Assembly (NCBI GenBank): GCA_020199835.1 | Contig: JAIVJV010000008.1 | Location: forward strand, 434,001 to 498,000 | Direction: 5' to 3' | Length of the DNA: 64,000 nt | Source of the DNA: Acidobacteriota bacterium | Lineage (GTDB): Bacteria; Acidobacteriota; Blastocatellia; Pyrinomonadales; Pyrinomonadaceae | Shown here: piece by piece, positions 54,291-61,322 of the stretch | Layout: every line of letters starts with the position of its first letter | Position numbering within the stretch: position 1 is the first letter of the stretch | Notes under the pieces: generated by a model | Told to the model about the DNA's origin: nothing | The model's input: only the letters and a program-made list of their open reading frames with translations | The model's database searches: none | Made by a program: the position numbers and the translations under genes

Positions 54291-56855
54291 TTAGCCGCCC
54301 GTCGTAAACAACGTTCGATAAGTGGTGAGTTTTTGTGCAAGTACGGCGCGGGATACCGTTGTTGCCGGCTCGAATCGTGGTCCCGGGATCACCACGAATT
54401 GGCCCGGAGCTATTTCACGAACTTCAGCCGGAAAGACTTCGAACAGGCCTTTATTGATTGCAATCTGAACGTAACCACGAAGCGATCCGGGTATCTGGGC
54501 GTTGTCGCTAAGTGCCGTACCGTTCGCCGTGACAGTGGTGTTTGCAAGAGCGCGTGCCGCAGCGTCGTGGCCGAGTGCTTTCACTAACGCGACCGCAAGG
54601 TCAAGGCGATTTACTAAGCCTGCCGGATTGAACGACGTGCCTGAGGCGGCGATCATTCCTGTGGGAGTGAAATCGAAGTCGCGGTTCGTTGATCCGCGAG
54701 CAGTAGCGTATTCGGCGAACAGCCGAAGATCTCCACTTACGTCAATGAACTTCGGCGTCGAGCCAAGGGTCTGACGAAGGCTCGTGTTCAAGGCGAGTGA
54801 ACGCGCCAGGTCCTCGCGAGTGACGGTCGAATCTGGACGGAAGGTTCCGTCTGCGAAGGTGTCGATCAAGCGGCTCTTTAACGCCGCTTCGATCGCTGCC
54901 CGTTGCGGATGTCCCTGGATGTCGGCTATCACCGGCAGAATGAATCTCGTTTGTGTAATGTTTCCATCGACCGGTCCCGGAGCCGCTAACTGAGTTGGCG
55001 ACGATGCCTGTGGCGCCGCGGTTAAACCGCGCGCTCCGCGTATCTCGAGTATCCATGTTCCCGGTTCGGGATTCTGGACCACGATCTGTCGCTTATCCGA
55101 ACCAATTACCGGAAAGTCGATCGCCGTCGAAAAGTTCACTCCGCTCGGGCTGGTTAAGCGCATCCCGACAAGATTTCCGGTTCCTTCTTCGGCAATCGTG
55201 TCGACCGTCGCAAAGACATCAAGAACGTTGATACCCGGCTCGACGGTGAACGTTCTCGCGTTCGCCGATGCCGGCCCAGAGACGTCAGGACTGAAATCGA
55301 TGTGGAAGTTCTGCACGGGCGGACCCTCTTCACCGAAGGTCACGTTGTACGTGGCGTCCTGAATGTTCGTATAGGGTTTGGAGCGGTTGTAAACCTTATC
55401 GACCGCAGCGTGTGCGTTGACAAAACCGGCACCGACTTCCCATTCCTCGCGCCCCGGCATTTTGGTGGCAGTCGAAGTAAGGATCTCGCGGATCTCATCC
55501 GGCGAAAGCGTTGGATCGGCATCGAGCATCAGAGCGACGACACCGGCGATGTAAGGCGTGGCCATCGATGTGCCGGAGATCTGCGTGTAGAACGGGATGT
55601 GTGCGGGCGGAAGATCCGCATCGGCGTCGAGCCCGTTCGACGTGAGATTGACAGTTGAGCGTACAGATACAAGGGCGGAGGTGAACCTACCAGCGTTCGT
55701 CTCGTAAATGCGGCCGGTGCCTGGAGCGGTGATCGTCGGAGCATTGAAGTCATCATTGGGATCTTCGTTGCTCAGCCGAATATCACGGCGAACTCCCCGT
55801 GAAGAGAAGTCAGCCAGATCGCCTTCTTTCGAACCCGCCGCAACGCCGATCACCCACGGAGCCTTTGCAAAATGGTTGTACGTGTCCTTCGTGGGCCCGT
55901 CATTTCCGGCTGCGAAGATAACCGCGATGTTTCGGTCATATGCCATTTTTGAGGCGATCGTGATCGGGTTGTCGGGGTTGAATGCAGCCGCGCTGCCGTA
56001 GCTGTTCGAAACGACGCGGATGTTGTAGCGGAATTGATTTGCCAGTCCCCATTCCCACGCAGCGAGGCCGTTTATTACGAAAATTCCCGCCCCAAGCCCC
56101 GCACCGATGATCTTCGCCCCCGGGGCAACGCCCGTGTAAAGGCCTCCCGATCGCAATCCCGTTCCGCCGATGATCCCTGCGCAGTGAGTGCCGTGGCCGA
56201 CGGTTTGGTCGGTGTTCGGCACGTTCTCGATCGAGACGTGAGGAGTGAAACCGGGCAGTGTTCCTGCCGCGACGGGAGTCTGCACATTCTGAATAACTTT
56301 AGTCCCGAATTGGAGATCAGCGTGTGTTGCGTCGACGCCCGAGTCGATGACTAACACCGAAAAATCACCGGAGCCCGAAACCGGCATTCCGCCGTTCCGC
56401 AGCGTCATTGCAGCGTCCGTCTGCACTTTCTGGACCCCGCCCAGGACGCGTGCCTGATGCATGTAGTACATCAAGGGGTCGTTGGACCACAGCGATCTCA
56501 CTGCGGGGTTCGCGGCCAGCGCGCGCACCTGGCCCGCGGTCAGCGGCTGCGCGACCATCCCCAGCGTCGGAAACGTTTGGCCGCCGGTCACGCCGACTGA
56601 ACGCAAGACGTTAAGATGCTCGTCCCGCAATCCGTTCGACGACTTGAAGGCAACGATAACCATTCCGGCGTCGGCGTCGTTCCCGACTCCCGCTATACCG
56701 GCGCCCAGCGCTGGGCTAAGCGTTGCGCTTCCAACTGGCGCCGATAAAGCGGGAGCGAGGGGCGAATATGGCGTTAGCCATAATCCGCTACCCAACGCGA
56801 ACAAAAACAGAAGGGTGAGCGTCCTTCTTAACAGGATCCTCTTTCGAAAGTTCAC
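54291..56855 (-). CDS. Secreted S8 subtilisin-type protease with SLH domains
   Basis: An 854-residue protein with a signal peptide, an I9-like propeptide and an S8 domain: catalytic D171 (VIDSGVD), H221 (GHGTHCAG) and S430 (SGTSMATP). Then a beta-domain (about 540-620) and C-terminal SLH-like repeats: RLIDTFADGTFRPDSTVTRE and the linked NRLDLAVALVKALGHDAA. SLH domains often bind the cell wall, here possibly the outer envelope. It is the first gene of an operon with the M36 protease. The upstream operator region holds TTGAG repeats 11 bp apart. Confidence 0.93.
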   Translation of the reverse strand: MNFRKRILLRRTLTLLFLFALGSGLWLTPYSPLAPALSAPVGSATLSPALGAGIAGVGNDADAGMVIVAFKSSNGLRDEHLNVLRSVGVTGGQTFPTLGMVAQPLTAGQVRALAANPAVRSLWSNDPLMYYMHQARVLGGVQKVQTDAAMTLRNGGMPVSGSGDFSVLVIDSGVDATHADLQFGTKVIQNVQTPVAAGTLPGFTPHVSIENVPNTDQTVGHGTHCAGIIGGTGLRSGGLYTGVAPGAKIIGAGLGAGIFVINGLAAWEWGLANQFRYNIRVVSNSYGSAAAFNPDNPITIASKMAYDRNIAVIFAAGNDGPTKDTYNHFAKAPWVIGVAAGSKEGDLADFSSRGVRRDIRLSNEDPNDDFNAPTITAPGTGRIYETNAGRFTSALVSVRSTVNLTSNGLDADADLPPAHIPFYTQISGTSMATPYIAGVVALMLDADPTLSPDEIREILTSTATKMPGREEWEVGAGFVNAHAAVDKVYNRSKPYTNIQDATYNVTFGEEGPPVQNFHIDFSPDVSGPASANARTFTVEPGINVLDVFATVDTIAEEGTGNLVGMRLTSPSGVNFSTAIDFPVIGSDKRQIVVQNPEPGTWILEIRGARGLTAAPQASSPTQLAAPGPVDGNITQTRFILPVIADIQGHPQRAAIEAALKSRLIDTFADGTFRPDSTVTREDLARSLALNTSLRQTLGSTPKFIDVSGDLRLFAEYATARGSTNRDFDFTPTGMIAASGTSFNPAGLVNRLDLAVALVKALGHDAAARALANTTVTANGTALSDNAQIPGSLRGYVQIAINKGLFEVFPAEVREIAPGQFVVIPGPRFEPATTVSRAVLAQKLTTYRTLFTTGG

Positions 56856-56917
56856 GGTCTTGTCTCCTTGACGATCAATTCGGGAAATTAACTGTCAGCG
56901 AGAATAGAGGAAGGGCT

Positions 56918-56964
56918 TTGAGAAAAACTTGAGCGGAGATCTGAGGAGTTGAGGCGAACTTGAG
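56918..56964 (-). promoter_or_regulatory. 11-bp direct-repeat operator of the S8-SLH/M36 operon
   Basis: Plus strand TTGAG at 56918 and 56929 (11 bp), and again at 56949 and 56960 (11 bp), with an imperfect CTGAG at 56941. The first pair includes TTGAGAAAAACTTGAG, identical to the sequence at 61152. In the sense direction the repeats precede TATTCT, a possible -10. Confidence 0.6.
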
Positions 56965-56975
56965 GCTGCGCGCCT

Positions 56976-59900
56976 TTATTTTATAAGTTCTGCAAACAAA
57001 CGCTTTGTTTCTTCGGACGGCTCGATGCCAAGTTCGGTGTGCAGGTTTTTTTTCATTCTTTCGAAATGCTTCTTAACGGACACTGGCTTGCCTTGGGCCG
57101 CGAACGCTTTCATCGTCAGCCGATGCATGTCCTCGCGAAACGGATCGCCTGCCAACGCTTCGCCCGCGTACCTCAACGCATCGGTCCAGTGTTTTTCTAA
57201 GAGCGAGAGTTTTGCAAGAGCGGCAACGACACGTGCAGCCTGTTCTGAGTAGAAGTGGCGTCTTTCATCGGCCCATCCCTCGTAAACGCCGGACATGAAA
57301 TCCCCCCGGTAGATCTTGTGGGCGAATTCGAGACTTGCCCGTTCATGCGCCGCGTCTTTCTCGCGTTTTGCTTTTTCCGCTTCGACAATCCACCGCTCGA
57401 ATTCTTCGGTGTCGATGGAATATGAAAGCTCGGGATTGAGCTGATAAGCACCATCTCGAAACATAAGAAAGTTCTGCTTGAAGGGCTGACGACTGTTGAG
57501 CGCTTTTCGGATATGCGAGATCGTAGGATGAAAATTCTTCTCGACGGTTTCAAGGTCCTCATCGCGCCAGAATGCCTCGATCAGTACCTCCTTCAAAACA
57601 CGTCGATTCTTGCTGGTTGCTATGTAGCAGAAGATGTCTCGTGCCCGCCGCGTCGTCCAGGCGTCGGCGGCAAACTGAACGGAAGGATCGCGGAATATCT
57701 CCACTGGGCCGAGCACCCGTATAGTGAGATCCGTGATCGGCGCAGGCGGTTCTAAATGAGATTGGACGCGCGCCGGTCGCACCGAACGTTCCGCACTGAG
57801 TTCCTCGCGAAGATCTACGGGCAGGCGGTCCGCGATGTCTTCATGTCCGAATATCGCCGGATTTCGCCGGATCTCCCGGCGCAGCCAGTACTCGTAATCG
57901 AAACGATTAGAAAGATCCAAAGCCCGCCTGACGGACTCGATCATGTCTTTCGTGTTTCTTTGAACGAAGTAGGTCTCGGCCAGGAGCATCGCTGTCAACG
58001 CTTCGTCGTAGTAGTGATTGTGGCGGTTGAAATAATCGAGCAGTTCACGGAGGTGCACGTCAAGTTCTTCTGAGATGCCTTCGGCAAGATCAAGTTGATA
58101 GCGACGCAGACGCGCGGTGTGGACCCCGAGTTCGTTGCCTTGGCGTTCACGTCCCGTGATCAAAGCGTCCAGCAACGCGCGCGCCTTCGGTAGTTCACCA
58201 CGCAGGCGGAAGAAAGCCGCGCGTTCTTCGTTCAACTCCTTCGACGTGATGTCGATCCCGGCCTCATCGTATGCATTCGCGGCCCGCTCGTAGAATTCCT
58301 CAGCGTGAGCGAAGTCGCCTTTCTCGCGATAGAAATTCGCGTAGGCTTCGAATATTTCGCCCCGCAAAAACCGAAGATTATAGAGTTGGCACAGCTCGAG
58401 CGAGCGGCTCAGGTGTTTCTCGGTGTCTTCAAATTCGCCGCGGTAAAGATGCAGGCGTGCCACGTTCAAGTGACCGATGGCCTCCTGCGGCAGTTGCTTG
58501 TCGGGCTGGCCCTCGCGAAAAATGCGTCTAAACCACCGCAAAGCCTCACCAAAATCTCCGCGAAAGCCCGGGGCAAGCGCGAGATTATGTGTCACGAGGC
58601 GAACGTATTGGTCGTTTCCAAGTTTGTCTGCCAGTTCGAGGGCGATCCTGAATTGTTGTTCGGCCTCGGTCCATTTCCCCTGGACGATTAGACACAGGCC
58701 GCGCGTGTTAGCGCACTTCATGAATGTTTCCGAAGTATGCGACACGAGAGTTTCGGCACGCTCGATAAGTGAGAACGCCTCGACGTATCGACCGCGGCGA
58801 CGCGCGAGACTGGCGAGGGAGTGAAGAGCTTCGCCTTCTCCGGTTGAATCCCCGGTTTTGTTTAGAAGCTCAACGGCGCGGTTCAGAAGTTTCGACGACT
58901 TTTCAAGCTCGCCGTGAAGCCGTGCAACCTCAGCCTTATGCAGCAGCGAGCGAGGATGTTCCTCGAGGGATCGATCGGGTATCTGTTCCGCGAGCGACCC
59001 AAGTGAAGTGAACGCACCGGCGGCGATCCATTCGTTTCCCGTTTCTGCGATCACCGACGCTGCACGATCGAAGTTTCGCGCGTCAATCAGATAAGGCAGG
59101 GCCACCTCCCACTTTCGGTGTTTGAGAAAGTGGTCGGCGATCCGGTTCCGTTCTCCGGCGACGCGTGCCTGGCCGACGTCGGATCGCAAGCGGCGAACTA
59201 GAAACTCGCGAAAGAGAGGATGGAATCTATATTCCTCGCCCGTCTGACGATCACCGGCAACGGTAAGAAACACGTTCTTCTGCGCGAGTTCGGGGAGTGC
59301 GGCCGAGCAGCGCAACTCCGGAAACAGCGCGCTGCAGAGATCGAGTTGCAGCGATTCGAGCAGGGAAAGATCCATCAGCAACCTCTGCGTGTCAGCCGAC
59401 TCCCGCGAAAAAACCTCTTCCGCGAAATAGTCGAAGATGTCGCGTTCCGATTGCTGCAGAATGTGATGCAGGTCCAACGCCGCCGGTCCGTTCGCAGAAT
59501 GCATCTCCTGCTCGGCAACCTGACGTACAAGCTGAAGCGCAGTTATCCAGCCCTGGGTTCGCCCGCGATACTCGGCTATCTCTTCCTCTTTCAGCTCGAC
59601 GTTGAGCGTTTGTTTGAACAGCTCTTTCACTTCGTCGTCGGTGAACAGAAGATCGTCGCGGGTTATCATCAACGCAGCCGACTGTGTCTTTCGCCGCATG
59701 GTCGCGAGCGGTGGAAGGTCGCGGGTCGTTATGATCAGATGGACCAGGTCGGACGAATATTGCACGAGCCGATCGACCAGCTTGTGAACGATCGTATCGC
59801 GCCCGATGTGGTGATAGTCATCCAAAACAAGAATGAATGGCTGCTCGACGGATTGAAGTATCTCGTTTATCAGCAGGTCGGCTGATCGTTCAGGAAACCG

Positions 59901-60233
59901 AAGCACCTCTTCGTTAGCTTCGCTCAGGTATGGAAAGATAGCCTCGCCGAATGCGGGATAGAGATTCTTGATGCCGTGCGCTATATAACCGAGAAATACG
60001 ACCGGATCCGCGTCAGTGTGGTCGAGCTGGTACCAAACCGTGGGTCGTGTCTGGCTGCGAACAAAGTCAGCGATCAGAGTGGTCTTGCCGCATCCGGCAT
60101 CCGCCGCAACCATTGTTATCGGAGAGCCCAGGTTGGCTTGCAGCTTTTTCGTAAGCCGCGGGCGCTGCAGTAATTCAGTAACAGCGCGCGGGGGAAGCAG
60201 TTTTGTGCGGAGAAAAAATTTTCTGTCCTGCAT
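56976..60233 (-). CDS. Large STAND/TPR regulator with OmpR-like and BTAD domains (AfsR/SARP type)
   Basis: A 1085-residue protein. Residues about 1-280 form a STAND/MalT-like NTPase: Walker A AADAGCGKTT (43-52), Walker B FILVLDDYHH. About 380-800 are TPR-like helices (e.g. GEALHSLASLARRRGRYVEAF). The C-terminus (about 830-1085) has an OmpR/SARP winged helix (TIRVLGPVEIF, WTTRRARDIFCYIA, LIEAFW, ISHIRKALN) followed by a BTAD (GDFMSGVYEGWADERRHFY and ALAGDPFREDMHRL). This fits AfsR-type transcription activators, which bind direct repeats spaced 11 bp. It is surrounded by protease genes with such repeats, so it is their probable regulator. It ends 120 bases before the S8-SLH gene. Confidence 0.9.
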   Translation of the reverse strand: MQDRKFFLRTKLLPPRAVTELLQRPRLTKKLQANLGSPITMVAADAGCGKTTLIADFVRSQTRPTVWYQLDHTDADPVVFLGYIAHGIKNLYPAFGEAIFPYLSEANEEVLRFPERSADLLINEILQSVEQPFILVLDDYHHIGRDTIVHKLVDRLVQYSSDLVHLIITTRDLPPLATMRRKTQSAALMITRDDLLFTDDEVKELFKQTLNVELKEEEIAEYRGRTQGWITALQLVRQVAEQEMHSANGPAALDLHHILQQSERDIFDYFAEEVFSRESADTQRLLMDLSLLESLQLDLCSALFPELRCSAALPELAQKNVFLTVAGDRQTGEEYRFHPLFREFLVRRLRSDVGQARVAGERNRIADHFLKHRKWEVALPYLIDARNFDRAASVIAETGNEWIAAGAFTSLGSLAEQIPDRSLEEHPRSLLHKAEVARLHGELEKSSKLLNRAVELLNKTGDSTGEGEALHSLASLARRRGRYVEAFSLIERAETLVSHTSETFMKCANTRGLCLIVQGKWTEAEQQFRIALELADKLGNDQYVRLVTHNLALAPGFRGDFGEALRWFRRIFREGQPDKQLPQEAIGHLNVARLHLYRGEFEDTEKHLSRSLELCQLYNLRFLRGEIFEAYANFYREKGDFAHAEEFYERAANAYDEAGIDITSKELNEERAAFFRLRGELPKARALLDALITGRERQGNELGVHTARLRRYQLDLAEGISEELDVHLRELLDYFNRHNHYYDEALTAMLLAETYFVQRNTKDMIESVRRALDLSNRFDYEYWLRREIRRNPAIFGHEDIADRLPVDLREELSAERSVRPARVQSHLEPPAPITDLTIRVLGPVEIFRDPSVQFAADAWTTRRARDIFCYIATSKNRRVLKEVLIEAFWRDEDLETVEKNFHPTISHIRKALNSRQPFKQNFLMFRDGAYQLNPELSYSIDTEEFERWIVEAEKAKREKDAAHERASLEFAHKIYRGDFMSGVYEGWADERRHFYSEQAARVVAALAKLSLLEKHWTDALRYAGEALAGDPFREDMHRLTMKAFAAQGKPVSVKKHFERMKKNLHTELGIEPSEETKRLFAELIK

Positions 60234-60302
60234 CGCTTCGACGAGACCTGTCGGTAAGGCTGTATTATGCCACGCCGTTCGGATGCAAATCGAAGGACTC
60301 GC

Positions 60303-61139
60303 TTAAAGCCGAGACTTAGATGGTTTCCCGCCTTTGATGAACGGAAGTAGTTTCGAAACTCGCCCGAACGTTTCCGCGTGAATGCGCGCGGCTTCGGCTT
60401 GCGAACGTCCGACCTGCTTGAGGAGCAATATCGTCTCATCCCGGTCAAAGGCCAGCGTCTTCTCGTCGATAACGTCAAGCTGCTGTTTCGATCGCAAACG
60501 CCATAAGGGGTTCGGCGGCTTACTCCGGCACAGAATAAGCAGGTCCGCAGTTTCGGAAAGCGACGGCTGCAGAATACTGAAGAACCCACCAAACCAATCG
60601 GCGTCGAACAAATGGTGTATGCCGTCAAGAACAAGCAATGGCCGCTGATCCTTTTCGGCAGTTTCAAACTCGGAAAATATGTTAAGGAAGAATATCGCCA
60701 TTGCGGCGGGCGAAGAATCAGCAAGAGCGGGCAGCGAGTCGCCGAAAGTTTTTTGTCTCCCGACGACTCGCAGCACGCTCGCTGCGAGGTAACTTGCGAA
60801 AACATTCGAATCGATGTCGGACGATTCCACCGTAAACCAAGCGGTTCTCTTTCGCGTTCGCGCATATGCCGCAGCAATCGACGTTTTACCCGTTCCCGCA
60901 CGACCGCAAACCAGTGTGGCGGCGAACTGGCCAAGCGATCTTTCAAGTTTTCCAATGAGCCTGGGCCGTTCGATGTGCCCCGCACAGTGAGGAATCTCAA
61001 GCTTCTCATTCAAGATATGCACACCCTCGCGTTCGCTTTTCGAAGGCGTGGCCGGCGTGGTTTGGATCGTCCGCGAATATCCTTGCGTCGCATCGAAATG
61101 GTCTTGAAGGATGAAGCTCATAGTCATCGACCGGAGCAT
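60303..61139 (-). CDS. Short STAND NTPase, NTPase-only paralogue of the BTAD regulator
   Basis: 278 residues (ATG at 61139; alternatives 61127 and 61121). It has the same STAND core as the large regulator: LEIPHCAGHIERPRLIGKLE, Walker A GRAGTGKTS, FTVESSDIDSNVFASYLAA, Walker B LLVLDGIHHLFDA, and a sensor-like LILCRSKPPNPLWRLR. It ends before any TPR or DNA-binding domain. There is no frame continuing them downstream, since the large regulator begins 70 bases further. It may be a truncated remnant or a real modulator that binds the regulator or ATP. An 11-bp repeat operator lies directly upstream. Confidence 0.75.
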   Translation of the reverse strand: MLRSMTMSFILQDHFDATQGYSRTIQTTPATPSKSEREGVHILNEKLEIPHCAGHIERPRLIGKLERSLGQFAATLVCGRAGTGKTSIAAAYARTRKRTAWFTVESSDIDSNVFASYLAASVLRVVGRQKTFGDSLPALADSSPAAMAIFFLNIFSEFETAEKDQRPLLVLDGIHHLFDADWFGGFFSILQPSLSETADLLILCRSKPPNPLWRLRSKQQLDVIDEKTLAFDRDETILLLKQVGRSQAEAARIHAETFGRVSKLLPFIKGGKPSKSRL

Positions 61140-61151
61140 ACGAACGCGTCC

Positions 61152-61203
61152 TTGAGAAAAACTTGAATCACACTCAAGTTTTTCTCAACCAACTCTATAT
61201 AAG
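61152..61203. promoter_or_regulatory. Palindromic pair of divergent 11-bp repeat operators with -10
   Basis: TTGAGAAAAACTTGA (61152-61166) and its exact reverse complement TCAAGTTTTTCTCAA (61174-61188), separated by seven bases. Each arm is a two-repeat half (period 11): the left one faces the gene at 60303-61139, the right one the protease at 61323. On the plus strand TATATA (61196-61201) follows the last repeat after about 7 bp, the distance known for SARP promoters. Confidence 0.7.
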
Positions 61204-61322
61204 ATTCGCGTCGTTAACTTGTGTTCACTGCGGGGACGATATATCATGGCACGCCCTACCGCCCGTACCCATTCGATGCGAATCCCCCGCTGAGTTGGTT
61301 CGCGGACTCACGACGAGATCAG

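Noticed and set aside
60116..61009. 297-codon minus-strand ORF overlapping both STAND genes
   Set aside because: It is an alternative frame of the short STAND gene; the other frame has Walker A/B motifs and this one has no family likeness.
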